Below are positions 18,818-27,560 of a stretch of 64,000 nt of DNA, piece by piece. The stretch covers positions 3,156,972 through 3,220,971 of the forward strand of contig NZ_AP023032.1 of assembly GCF_019670105.1 (NCBI RefSeq). Reading direction: 5' to 3'. This DNA comes from Agarivorans albus (lineage in GTDB: Bacteria > Pseudomonadota > Gammaproteobacteria > Enterobacterales > Celerinatantimonadaceae). The notes under the pieces were generated by a model. The model did no database searches. It was not told where the DNA came from and saw only the letters and a list, made by a program, of their open reading frames with translations. A program made the translations under genes and the position numbers. The first letter of the stretch is position 1, and each line of letters opens with the position of its first letter.

Positions 18818-18963
18818 TGCTCAGATCCTTTGCTGTTATTAAAAGGTATTCCTTTAACGCACTAGATTCTTCGCAAGTACTAAGCCAAATCTATAGAAAG
18901 ACTTATAAAATAATTAAGGCTATGTTTTATAAAGATTTTATTCTTAGTAGCCCAAAACCACAT

Positions 18964-18979
18964 AGTGATGCAGATCACA
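18964..18979. promoter_or_regulatory. CRP-like binding site
   Basis: AGTGA-N6-TCACA matches the cAMP-CRP consensus TGTGA-N6-TCACA at nine of ten positions. It lies about 150 bases upstream of the PEP-CTERM gene (minus strand), on the side expected for activation of that gene. Nothing else in reach would obviously use it. Confidence 0.5.
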
Positions 18980-19450
18980 CAAAGTGTAAGCTATATCGAC
19001 AAAGCAAACCTTTATCAAAGCGCTTCTAGCCTAGGTTTATATGACAATTTGTGGTGGTAGCAGCTAGGCGAGGCGCTATATGTCTATACATCCGCTGTTT
19101 CTAAAAGTTCTGGTATTTGTCTTTAAGCAAGTAAAAAACACCAGCATTTAAAATGATGAAATTTTTCTACAGAATAATACGTCGAAAATTTAATCAACCG
19201 CAAAACACCACTCAATAAATGATGTTTTTATGATGTTTTTATGAAAGCGCTATTCATCATAAATATGGTCATTACAGCGCTAGATCCTAACCAAAGAATA
19301 AAGTGTAAAGAAACCCGACACTGAAAAACATCAGCAAAAACAACTGGAATTGATGCTCATCGGCATTTAAAGCGAGCTACTTTAGTCAGAAAACAAAAGG
19401 TAAAAGCCGAATTAATGTAGTTAAGGTACTTTGGTAGTAGTGTTTTTTGA
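18980..19450. other. Long AT-rich intergenic stretch
   Basis: No convincing coding region or known RNA is visible here. Short frames lack ribosome binding sites. It contains an 11-base tandem repeat at 19220-19241 and several A/T runs. It separates two genes transcribed to the left, so it holds the upstream region of the PEP-CTERM gene and the downstream side of the permease gene. Confidence 0.6.
19220..19241. repeat. Tandem 11-base direct repeat
   Basis: TGATGTTTTTA occurs twice head to tail. It is a short isolated duplication in noncoding DNA, with no link to a gene that I can see. Confidence 0.6.
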
Positions 19451-19454
19451 AGAA

Positions 19455-19481
19455 ATAAAAAGGCAGCCAAAGAAGCTGCCT
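19455..19481 (-). terminator. Terminator of the DUF3360-type permease gene
   Basis: On the minus strand AGGCAGC-TTCTTTG-GCTGCCT is followed by TTTTTATTTC. It lies about 30 bases beyond the permease stop codon. Confidence 0.85.
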
Positions 19482-19511
19482 TGTAGCTAAACCAGATTGC
19501 ATTTATCTCGT

Positions 19512-20972
19512 TTAATTACCAATTAAAGCTGGAATGCCAGGAAGCTGGCCCACCATCGCTAGCGATCCCACACAAATCACAAAGGCTACGCCCGGAATAA
19601 GGTACTTATCTTTAGCTGATAGTTCTTTAGCGCGCTCATGGTCGCCAATTAAGCCCATGTTATCTAGGAGCATGGTAGTGGCCCAACCAAACACTGGATT
19701 AACAAAAGCACAGGCAAAAATACAAATACCGGCACTTAAAGAATCTTTGTGCTTGTGAATCATTTGCATGCCAGCTTCAAGCAAAGGCAAGAACACTCCA
19801 ACGATAAGAGCAACACGCAACACAGGCTCCCACATGGCTAAGTCCATTGGATAACCAAGTACCGATGCCAATACACACAAGATACCGGTTAACAAAGCAC
19901 CACCAGGAATCGGGCGCTTAGCAATAGCGGCAGGGATCATGTAGGTTCCCCACGATGAGGCTAAATTACCTCCGCCCAATAATGCCCCAACACCTTGACG
20001 CACAGATGCACCCACCATGGTGTCATCCACATCCATTAACACGCCTTTGGCTTCTTTCGGGTAATTAAGCTCTTGGAATACACGGTGACCTAAATAATCT
20101 GGTGACCACATAGCAACCGCAAGCAAAGCAAAAGGAATAACCGCAATGAAGTGCTGAAGATTCGGCCAGCCTAATTGCCAACCAGTATCTTCACCCCACC
20201 AGTAAAATGGACTGAAGTGTGGCAAACCTGGCGCGGTAGTAAAGGCAAAATCTGCTCCACATACATAGGCAACAATACCCGCTAACGCTGAACAAAGCGG
20301 AATAGCTAACCAACGCTTACCTACTTTTGCTAAATAGGCATACACTAAAACGGTAACGCCAATCACCGCAAATGATATGTAACCTTGGTTTCCAGCTGAC
20401 GCCCAAGCTTCTGTTTTGTTAATTTGACCAATTAAACCCACAGCACCAAGGTAAATCAACAAGCCCCCTCTAACACCAACCCCGGTTAGTGTCATTAACT
20501 TAGAGCCCCCCTTGGTATAAGCCAAAATCAAACCAAATACACACACCATTAAACCCAGCGCTAGCGGGTGTCCTCCTGCAGCAGCAATCAAGGGAATTAA
20601 GGGGATCATTGGCCCATGGGTTCCGGCCAAGTTTGCATTGGGGTTTAAAATAGCAGAGAACAAAATTACAAATAAGGCGCCGGCAATAAGCAGCTCATAA
20701 CGTACGTTTTCGGCAACAAACTCTGGCGATAAGCCAAATTGCGCGGCAAACGCGGCAACCATTGCGGTTACCATCACTACTTTACCAATGGTGGCGGCTA
20801 AGGCTGGAACCCAATCCTCAATCTCAATGCTGTAATCTCGCAGTGGTAAATGGATCCCCCAGCGACGAAAACTCATAATTTTGAGATCGTGGTTCAAAAA
20901 TTCTTCACGGTTGTCGAATTCCTGCGCTTTTCGGCGCATATCTCTATAGAATGTCTTGTTCTTACTAGACAT
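19512..20972 (-). CDS. DUF3360-type polytopic membrane protein (putative permease)
   Basis: A 486-residue inner-membrane protein with roughly 12 hydrophobic segments. It has features reminiscent of the xanthine/uracil-SulP fold: NLAGTHGPMIPLIPLIAAAGGHPLAL, and GVGALLGGGNLASSWGTYMIPAAIAKRPIPGGALLTG. From memory it matches the DUF3360 family, which has no assigned substrate. The N-terminus is charged and cytoplasmic (RDMRRKAQEFDNREEFLNHDLKIMSFRRWGIHLPLRDY). An AGGAAG eight bases before ATG 20972 decides the start. An open frame continues 13 codons upstream without such a site. A long structured leader precedes it, and a terminator follows. Confidence 0.7.
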   Translation of the reverse strand: MSSKNKTFYRDMRRKAQEFDNREEFLNHDLKIMSFRRWGIHLPLRDYSIEIEDWVPALAATIGKVVMVTAMVAAFAAQFGLSPEFVAENVRYELLIAGALFVILFSAILNPNANLAGTHGPMIPLIPLIAAAGGHPLALGLMVCVFGLILAYTKGGSKLMTLTGVGVRGGLLIYLGAVGLIGQINKTEAWASAGNQGYISFAVIGVTVLVYAYLAKVGKRWLAIPLCSALAGIVAYVCGADFAFTTAPGLPHFSPFYWWGEDTGWQLGWPNLQHFIAVIPFALLAVAMWSPDYLGHRVFQELNYPKEAKGVLMDVDDTMVGASVRQGVGALLGGGNLASSWGTYMIPAAIAKRPIPGGALLTGILCVLASVLGYPMDLAMWEPVLRVALIVGVFLPLLEAGMQMIHKHKDSLSAGICIFACAFVNPVFGWATTMLLDNMGLIGDHERAKELSAKDKYLIPGVAFVICVGSLAMVGQLPGIPALIGN

Positions 20973-21186
20973 GTTTTTACTTCCTATGTAATTGCGGGGG
21001 CCATTGCGCATTAACTTCCATTTATGCTCTGTATGTTAACCTTCGGCTAACACGAGACGACATCCCAGACGCTACAGAACACCTAGTAAGCAGGTGCCTA
21101 AAAGCTGGGAGCTAAAGCCACATATTTTCCCGCAGGCTGAAAAAAGGGTACGATACGCGCCCTTAGTAACTGGTACTGGAAAATTT
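20973..21186 (-). ncRNA. Structured 5' leader of the DUF3360 gene, candidate riboswitch
   Basis: A TATACT box on the minus strand (21192-21197) would start a leader of about 210 nt. Its predicted elements, 5' to 3', begin with an AAGGG...CCCUU hairpin followed by U's (near 21144-21163). A CCCAG/CUGGG stem then encloses a CACCU-loop-AGGUG hairpin, and a perfect 7-bp GUUAGCC-GAA-GGUUAAC hairpin (21035-21051) follows before the AGGAAG ribosome binding site. I cannot match it to a known class. Confidence 0.45.
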
Positions 21187-21332
21187 GTCTTAGTATAAGA
21201 CAATAAAGTTTGATGACTTTTTGATTTAGATTACTTTTCATGCAAGTTAACTGCTTTTTATTTTACCCTTTCATCGATATGCTAATTCTCTACTAATTGT
21301 TATGCTGAACTTAGTTCAACCAACTGATTACG

Positions 21333-23909
21333 ATGAAAATTTCCGAGCACGCCCAGCGCACAGAACAGCTATTTGGCATACGAGCAGAAGACATCCACAA
21401 ATGGATTGACGGCTTTTTCGACCACGACGGGTTTGATCACTACCTGCGTGAAGGCAAGCTAGACCAATATGACCCTTACGACCATCGCCGGTTTAGGCAC
21501 TGCAAAGAAGCACTTCAAGAAGCCTACCAAGAGTTCGATGGCAAGTACTCTCGCCAGCAAATTAAGAACGTTGTCGAGACTCATATTAAAGATGACTACG
21601 ACGGCTACCTGCCTTCTCGAGCCGATTTTGAAAATGGTACTTTTACCGCCAAATACCACGATGCCACCCACAATGAAGAACTCAGTGCAGTATTAGACGC
21701 CAAAGAGCTGGCGGAATATTTTGATGGCCTACGTGATAACGAAGCTAATCAACAAGGTTTTATTGGCAGCTTTGCGTTTCGCATTGTACTGCCCACCATT
21801 TTGGCCATTATATTGTTTGTCAGTGCGGTTGCTTTGGTGATTATCCCGCTGGTAGAAGACTCGATGATGGGTCAAAAGCAGCAAATGATCAAAGAACTCA
21901 CCTCCTCGGCCATTAGCATTGTCGACAGTTATGTAGCGCGAGAACAAAGCGGAGAACTAAGCCTAAGCCAAGCACAGGCGAAAGCGGCCACCGAGCTAAA
22001 AGCAATGCGCTATGGTGATGAAAATAAAGATTACTTCTTCATTACCGACATGCATCCACGAATGATCATGCACCCCTACCGTAAAGACTTAAAAGGCCAA
22101 GATCTCACTCATTACTCAGACAATGAAAACAAAAGTGGCAAACACATTTTTGTTGAGTTCACCAAGCTGGTTAAAGCCAACCATGAAGGCTACTTAGAAT
22201 ACCTCTGGCAATGGAAGGATGATGCCAACAAAACAGCGCCCAAACTTAGCTACGTGCAAGCAGTGGAAGAGTGGCAATGGATAGTCGGAACCGGTGTCTA
22301 TTTTGACGATGTGCAAAAAGAAATCGATAAGCTAGAACAAACGCTGTTTACCACCTTTTTCCTCATTACCCTAGGGCTTAGCGCCATAATGAGCTACATC
22401 ATTGGTCAAAGCCGAACCATCGAGAACCGGAAAAAGCGCGCCGAAGTTGCTCTACACGAGGCGAAAGATCGTTACCGCGCCTTGGTTGAATCATCCAACG
22501 AAGGTTACATTCTAGAAGCCGACGGCGATATTCTTTACTCAAACAACCGGCTACATCGTATGCTGGGTTACAGCGACTCAGAGCTTCAAAGCACCACTAT
22601 TTGGCAGCAGCTATTTCCCGCCAACGCCAAAAATACCCCTTTATTGCAGCATTTAGATGGGCTATTCAAACACACCGCCGAGCCTGCAGAATTTGAAGCC
22701 TGCTTAAGCACCAAAAGCGGCAAACAGCTAGATATAATTGTTAGTTCGTCAAAGATATTCTTTTCTGAAAAGCATGGTCATGTGATTTCATTCCGCCAAA
22801 TAACCCGAAAGATTTATGGCGGCGCCTATGGCCTTGTAAAGCAAGTCAGCGATTACCAAGTGTTAAACAGTCGAGTGGTCGAAGATATTGCGCTTAGCGA
22901 TAGCCAAGGTGGCGTGGTAGAAACCCTTAATCAACTGCCAGACTTAATACGCGAGATGATTGATGCAGGCTCTCGCCCTGATAATCTTCGCCGAGCTATT
23001 GGCAGTGCCTACGATGCGGCCATTTGCCGATTTATAGATCTAAGTATTAAAGAGTTAGGAAAACCGCCGGTCCCCTTTTCCTTTATTTCCTTTGGCAGCA
23101 ACGCTCGTCACGACATGACGCTATTTTCAGACCAAGACAACGCCATTGTATTTGAGACGCCCAAAGATCCGAGCAAACTAAAACAAACCAGACGCTACTT
23201 TTTGCACCTGGCCGAGCGAGTTTGTGGCCTACTAAACCAAGCCGGTTACCCCTATTGCGATGGTTTGATTATGGCTACCAACCACCAATGGTGCCTAAGC
23301 CTAGATGAGTGGACCGCAAACTTTAGCGCCTGGATTAATCACGCAAAGCCCGATTCGATATTAGAGTTAAATGTATTTTTTGATATACGCGCGACTTATG
23401 GAAAAAAACAACTGGTCGATAGTATCCAACAGCATATTCAAACAACGGTGCAAAATCAGCCGCAGTTTCTAGCCACCTACGCCAAAAATTGCCTGTCATA
23501 CAAAGTGCCGCTCACTAGCTTTAAACAAATCAAAACCGAGAATATCGACGGCGTAGAGTCAGTTAATCTAAAAGCCTGTTTACGCCCCATGGAAATTTTT
23601 TGCCGAATTTACGCACTTAAACACGATATTCGCGAAGCGAACACCATGACAAGACTTAAGCAGCTAGCCGCCAAACAAGAAATCGACGCCATGAGCTTTC
23701 GCGAGATGGTCTACATTTTCGACCATATTTGGCAGCTGCGCTTTATGAATCAAATTGTAGAATACACTGATTTGCGTAAGGTAAATGATGTACTGGCCTT
23801 GGCAGATTTAACCGAACTGGAGCAACAAAATCTGCGCAACGTATTGAAAAGAATTAGCTTATTTCACGACAAAATTAGCCATGATTTCCTCAATGCTAAA
23901 TCTAGCTAA
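21333..23909 (+). CDS. Cache-PAS protein with DUF294 nucleotidyltransferase domain
   Basis: An 858-residue membrane signalling protein. Residues 1-140 are a cytoplasmic acidic region with FGIRAEDIHKWIDGFFDHDGFDH. A first membrane helix lies at 150-172, and an extracytoplasmic single-Cache sensor at about 180-325 (DYFFITDMHPRMIMHPY, then WQWIVGTGVYFDD). A second helix is at 338-360 and a PAS domain at 380-490. A DUF294 GlnD-like nucleotidyltransferase has GSNARHDMTLFSDQDNAIV at 588-606, followed by DUF294_C to the end. Usual DUF294 proteins carry cyclic-nucleotide and CBS domains; here Cache and PAS replace them. It stands alone, divergent from the permease gene. The likely activity is nucleotidyl transfer in response to a small ligand, not shown. 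Confidence 0.82.
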   Translation: MKISEHAQRTEQLFGIRAEDIHKWIDGFFDHDGFDHYLREGKLDQYDPYDHRRFRHCKEALQEAYQEFDGKYSRQQIKNVVETHIKDDYDGYLPSRADFENGTFTAKYHDATHNEELSAVLDAKELAEYFDGLRDNEANQQGFIGSFAFRIVLPTILAIILFVSAVALVIIPLVEDSMMGQKQQMIKELTSSAISIVDSYVAREQSGELSLSQAQAKAATELKAMRYGDENKDYFFITDMHPRMIMHPYRKDLKGQDLTHYSDNENKSGKHIFVEFTKLVKANHEGYLEYLWQWKDDANKTAPKLSYVQAVEEWQWIVGTGVYFDDVQKEIDKLEQTLFTTFFLITLGLSAIMSYIIGQSRTIENRKKRAEVALHEAKDRYRALVESSNEGYILEADGDILYSNNRLHRMLGYSDSELQSTTIWQQLFPANAKNTPLLQHLDGLFKHTAEPAEFEACLSTKSGKQLDIIVSSSKIFFSEKHGHVISFRQITRKIYGGAYGLVKQVSDYQVLNSRVVEDIALSDSQGGVVETLNQLPDLIREMIDAGSRPDNLRRAIGSAYDAAICRFIDLSIKELGKPPVPFSFISFGSNARHDMTLFSDQDNAIVFETPKDPSKLKQTRRYFLHLAERVCGLLNQAGYPYCDGLIMATNHQWCLSLDEWTANFSAWINHAKPDSILELNVFFDIRATYGKKQLVDSIQQHIQTTVQNQPQFLATYAKNCLSYKVPLTSFKQIKTENIDGVESVNLKACLRPMEIFCRIYALKHDIREANTMTRLKQLAAKQEIDAMSFREMVYIFDHIWQLRFMNQIVEYTDLRKVNDVLALADLTELEQQNLRNVLKRISLFHDKISHDFLNAKSS

Positions 23910-24165
23910 AAGGAAATCTATAAATGAACAATAATTCCCCTCCGGTAATTATTAAATTTACACAGCTGCTTTTACCATATTTGTTTGCCTTCGCCAGACT
24001 AAGCCGATGCAACGCAAACTATCCAGATTTCACAGTCTTTTGCGGAAAATCACAGTATAAGCCCCCAGCCCTTTGCACTAGCCTGAATACATCGTTTGGC
24101 TTAGCACGTATTTAAAAGCCCTATGAACAGTGATTACAATTAGAACAAAGGTAACAAAGCATATT

Positions 24166-25512
24166 ATGACTATGAATATTTTTACCACCCACCGTAATAC
24201 CCTAATGAAAACGGTGAAAACCTTGGCGCTTTGCGCCTTGCCTTTAGGTTTGGCCTCTTGCGCGGCTCCCGTTGAGCAATCATCAGCTCCAGCAACTAAG
24301 CAAAGCAACACTAGCACCAGCAATATTAGTGCTCCTGGGGCTTTTTATTCTGGAGAATACCGCAATGCCTTTGTTGAGCTAGGTATCGCTTCACCAGAAC
24401 AAGTGAATAAGAAAGTACAAGATACTTACCAGCAGCTGTTTTACTCTGATTCTCGCAGTGAAAGCGGCAAAGCGGTGTTTTTCCCGGTTGGTGACGACAT
24501 GGGCTTCATTAAAGATATTGGTAGCAACGATATTCGCTCGGAAGGTATGTCTTACGGCATGATGATCGCCGTGCAGATGGACGACCAAGAGATGTTCAAT
24601 AAGCTTTGGAAGTTCTCTAAAACTTACATGCAACACCATGAAGGCTGGTACAAAGATTACTTTGCTTGGCATTTAAGACCAGAAGCGCCGTTTGCCAAAA
24701 TGGATAACAACCCTGCGCCAGACGGCGAGCTATACTTCGCCATGGCCTTATTCTTTGCAGAAAACCGCTGGGGTGCCGGCGAAGGTATTTTCCAATATAG
24801 CGATGAAGCTAACGTAATTCTTCAAGCCATGGTTAACAAAGAAGAAACTAATTCGCAGGTTCCGATGTTTAGCCGCGACGAGAAGCAAATCTTATTTGTT
24901 ACCGAAAAAAGCCTAGGTTTATACACCGATCCGTCTTACCACGTGGCTGCTTTTTATGAGCTACTAGGCCGTTGGGCAGATGAAGACCAACAACTATGGC
25001 TTGATGCCGCACAAGTAAGCCGCGATTACTTGTATAACGCAGCCCACCCAGAAACAGGCTTGTACTCTGAATACGCAGCTTTTGATGGTACTCCACAAAA
25101 GACCTCGTTTAACGATATTAGCCATAAATCTGGTTACGATGCGTTCCGCGTAATTGGTAACATTGCCATGGACTACCACTGGTTTAACGATGACCCTCGC
25201 CAAACTGAGTTAGCTGACCGTTTAATTTCGTTCTATGCCGACGAGTACAAACGTAAAGGTCAAAACTTTGCGGTACATGAAATGGGCGGAAAGGTTGCAT
25301 CTGAATGGGGCAGCTCTGGCCAAAACGCAATGAACGGCACTGCTGCTTTAATTACCGATAGCCAAGAAGCCAAAGAGTTCACCGAACGTTTGTGGAAACA
25401 AGCTACGCCAACCGGTAAGTGGCGTTACTACGACGGTTTATTGCACATGTTTGCAGTACTGCAAATGTCGGGTGAGTACAAGATTTACGGCCCAACAGAC
25501 GCAAATCAGTAA
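24166..25512 (+). CDS. Glycoside hydrolase family 8 lipoprotein
   Basis: Predicted endo- or exo-acting glycanase of family GH8. The PAPDGE form of the motif resembles xylanases and reducing-end xylose-releasing enzymes, so xylan or its oligomers are the best guess. Start choice is uncertain: ATG 24166, 24172 or 24205 all keep the lipoprotein signal (ALPLGLASC, Cys32 from 24166). AAAGG lies upstream of the first two. Probable general acid is Glu126 in SEGMSYGM. The second acidic motif is NPAPDGELYFAMALFFAENRWG (Asp186). Length is 448 residues. It stands as a single gene with a bidirectional terminator after it. It is probably anchored facing the periplasm or outside. Confidence 0.85.
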   Translation: MTMNIFTTHRNTLMKTVKTLALCALPLGLASCAAPVEQSSAPATKQSNTSTSNISAPGAFYSGEYRNAFVELGIASPEQVNKKVQDTYQQLFYSDSRSESGKAVFFPVGDDMGFIKDIGSNDIRSEGMSYGMMIAVQMDDQEMFNKLWKFSKTYMQHHEGWYKDYFAWHLRPEAPFAKMDNNPAPDGELYFAMALFFAENRWGAGEGIFQYSDEANVILQAMVNKEETNSQVPMFSRDEKQILFVTEKSLGLYTDPSYHVAAFYELLGRWADEDQQLWLDAAQVSRDYLYNAAHPETGLYSEYAAFDGTPQKTSFNDISHKSGYDAFRVIGNIAMDYHWFNDDPRQTELADRLISFYADEYKRKGQNFAVHEMGGKVASEWGSSGQNAMNGTAALITDSQEAKEFTERLWKQATPTGKWRYYDGLLHMFAVLQMSGEYKIYGPTDANQ

Positions 25513-25527
25513 ACAACCACTTTAAAA

Positions 25528-25556
25528 ACAAAAGAGAGCCTAGGCTCTCTTTTTTA
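25528..25556. terminator. Bidirectional terminator (GAGAGCC type)
   Basis: AAAGAGAGCC-TA-GGCTCTCTTT flanked by A and T runs, between the convergent GH8 and sigma-54 activator genes. It overlaps the activator stop codon. Confidence 0.88.
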
Positions 25557-27317
25557 ATGTTTAAGTTTTAGTTGGCGTAACTTGCGATACAAGGTATTGC
25601 GGCTAATGCCTAGCAGTTTGGCACTTTTTGTCACATTACCTTGGCAATGCTGATAAACCTGCGCGATGTTTTGCTCAATGGTTTGCTGCAGCTCTGCTTG
25701 TTCACAGTTTTGCTCAGCTTGGCTAGTTAAGGCCAGTTGTTGTTGCAATGATTCGGGTAAATCAGTACTGCGTAGCAAAGCTTGCTGCTCGGTCATTAAA
25801 CAAGCTACTTGCATAAAATTGTCTAGTTCACGCAAATTACCCGGCCAAGTATACGCCAGCATTTTGCTAAACAAGCGTTGCTCTATATCTTGTTTATGCT
25901 CGCAATAACGTTGGTGAAGCTTATTGATGAGCAAACCAATGTCGCTGCGCTCTCGCAGGGCTGGCAGGCTTATTTGCAAACCTTTTAAGCGATAGTAAAG
26001 ATCTTCTCTAAACAAGCCTTCACTCACCCTTTGCTGCAAGTTAACATGCGTTGCTGCAACCACTTGAATGTCTACCTTATAGGCCTGATTGCCACCCACC
26101 GGCACCACTTCTCGCTCTTGCAGCACCCTTAATAAACGCGCTTGGGCAGCCAAAGGCATTTCACCAATTTCATCTAAAAACAAAAAGCCACCATCGGCTT
26201 GACGAATTTTCCCCACAAAACCCTTAGGGTTAGCCCCAGTAAATGCACCTGCTTGATACCCAAACAGCTCTGCTTCCACCAGCTCATTTGGCAAGGCTGC
26301 GCAATTTACGGCTTGTAAGGCCTTGCTCGCTCGTTGGCTTTGTTGGTGCAGCTGTTTTACAAAACGCTCTTTACCTACACCAGTTTCACCTAAAATGAGC
26401 AGCGGAATTGATTTACTCACCACCTTGCAAGCTTGCCACCAAGCGGTATTAACCCGAGGGTCGCGAGACTCACTCTTGCTAGAAATGCCTTTACTAACGA
26501 TTGACCTTGCTTTTAAAGCCTTAGTTTGCAGATGAAGCTTTGCCTTATCTGCCAAGTGAGCTTGCTGCCAATCCTCACCAAAGTGACTGGCCAAGGCTTC
26601 GCCTACGTGTAACTTATCCACCAACTGACGCGCCATTGGGTTTAAACCTAATACTTTGCCGTCGCTGTCGGCCACCACAATGCCTTGCCAACCAGAGTTG
26701 AGCAAATGCGGCTGTGCGGCAAGATCAACCCGATAATGGCTCTCGGGCAACTGGCATAACAAGGCTGTTTCAACTTGCTGGGCCAGGCTAGCAGCAAGCA
26801 ACATGGTTTGTTGAGTATGCCGTTGCTGCTCACTGGTGATATCTAATATGGCAAGCATTTCGCCCTTCGGACTAAATACTGGGCAAGCGCTGCAACTCAT
26901 AAAGCGATGCTGTTGAATAAAGTGCTGCTCGCCAATTACCGATACTGCTTGCCCAGTGGCAATAGCGGTACCAATCGCATTAGTGCCTTTATATTGCTCT
27001 AACCAATTCACTCCAGTCTCTAGCGCAATAGTTGCCAACTTATCGTTGTAGCGTTTCACTCCCCAATGGTGAATAAGGTAACCGTCTACATCCGACAAAA
27101 TGAGCCTGCTCGAACTATGTGCCATTACTTGCTCAAACAAGGGATAGGCGTAGCGCTCTACCAATGAAATCAACGCTTGTTGTCGATGGTGACGCTCTGC
27201 CAACTCGGTTTTTGCCAAGCGTAAAACCTGAGGAGCGACTTGCTCTTGCAGGCCGGCATCTTGGCTGCGCAACCAAGATGCATTAATAGAACTAGGAAGT
27301 TGTAGCTTGTTGGTCAT
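25554..27317 (-). CDS. Sigma-54-dependent activator, AcoR-like
   Basis: Enhancer-binding protein of 587 residues. A GAF sensor occupies about residues 45-190 (GTNAIGTAIATGQAVSVIGEQHF, MSCSACPVFSPKGEMLAILDIT, the AcoR type). A PAS-like segment is at about 205-250. The AAA+ sigma-54 interaction domain has Walker A GETGVGKE at 310-317 and the sigma-54 loop GAFTGA at 357-362. A Fis-type helix-turn-helix ends the protein (NVTKSAKLLGISRNTLYRKLRQL). It is divergent from an aldehyde dehydrogenase gene that has a -24/-12 promoter. That makes it the probable activator of that gene in response to an aldehyde, alcohol or acetoin-like signal (inference). Confidence 0.9.
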   Translation of the reverse strand: MTNKLQLPSSINASWLRSQDAGLQEQVAPQVLRLAKTELAERHHRQQALISLVERYAYPLFEQVMAHSSSRLILSDVDGYLIHHWGVKRYNDKLATIALETGVNWLEQYKGTNAIGTAIATGQAVSVIGEQHFIQQHRFMSCSACPVFSPKGEMLAILDITSEQQRHTQQTMLLAASLAQQVETALLCQLPESHYRVDLAAQPHLLNSGWQGIVVADSDGKVLGLNPMARQLVDKLHVGEALASHFGEDWQQAHLADKAKLHLQTKALKARSIVSKGISSKSESRDPRVNTAWWQACKVVSKSIPLLILGETGVGKERFVKQLHQQSQRASKALQAVNCAALPNELVEAELFGYQAGAFTGANPKGFVGKIRQADGGFLFLDEIGEMPLAAQARLLRVLQEREVVPVGGNQAYKVDIQVVAATHVNLQQRVSEGLFREDLYYRLKGLQISLPALRERSDIGLLINKLHQRYCEHKQDIEQRLFSKMLAYTWPGNLRELDNFMQVACLMTEQQALLRSTDLPESLQQQLALTSQAEQNCEQAELQQTIEQNIAQVYQHCQGNVTKSAKLLGISRNTLYRKLRQLKLKH

Positions 27318-27344
27318 TGCAGTGTTCCATAGTGAGACAATGTA

Positions 27345-27427
27345 ACTGTGCCAAAAAGTAACAGTGTGACAAGCCTATTAAGCCGGCTAGTTTTCGCTAC
27401 TCACACTGTGCAAAATTGTTTGTGTGA
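27345..27427. promoter_or_regulatory. Two repeated upstream activator-like sites
   Basis: Two similar elements, ACTGTGCC...GTGTGAC (27345-27370) and ACTGTGCA...GTGTGAA (27405-27427), have the form ACTGTGC-N10-12-GTGTGA. The second also contains CACAC/GTGTG as an inverted repeat (27402-27426). They sit about 45-130 bases upstream of the sigma-54 promoter, as expected of enhancer sites for the divergent activator. Confidence 0.55.
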
Positions 27428-27471
27428 ATAATCATAGTTTTACATTTTGTTAACAACAAGTTTCTGTGCAA

Positions 27472-27487
27472 TGGCTTAGCACTTGCT
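27472..27487 (+). promoter_or_regulatory. Sigma-54 (-24/-12) promoter of the aldehyde dehydrogenase gene
   Basis: TGGC-N7-TTGCT with GG at 27473-27474 and GC at 27485-27486, exactly ten bases apart, as sigma-54 requires. Transcription would start near 27498, leaving a leader of about 62 bases. Confidence 0.8.
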
Positions 27488-27560
27488 ATGTAAAGAACAG
27501 GCGTGTCACGAAATGCGCTCACAAGAAACATATTGATAACAAAACAAAAAGGAATTGACT

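Noticed and set aside
18787-19029. 80-codon frame overlapping the start of the PEP-CTERM gene
   Set aside because: Opposite strand, no ribosome binding site, and it spans the promoter region with the CRP-like site.
23924-24115. 63-codon frame before the GH8 gene
   Set aside because: AAAGGA lies upstream, but the product has no signal peptide, domain or low-complexity pattern that argues for a real protein; the region is more likely leader DNA.
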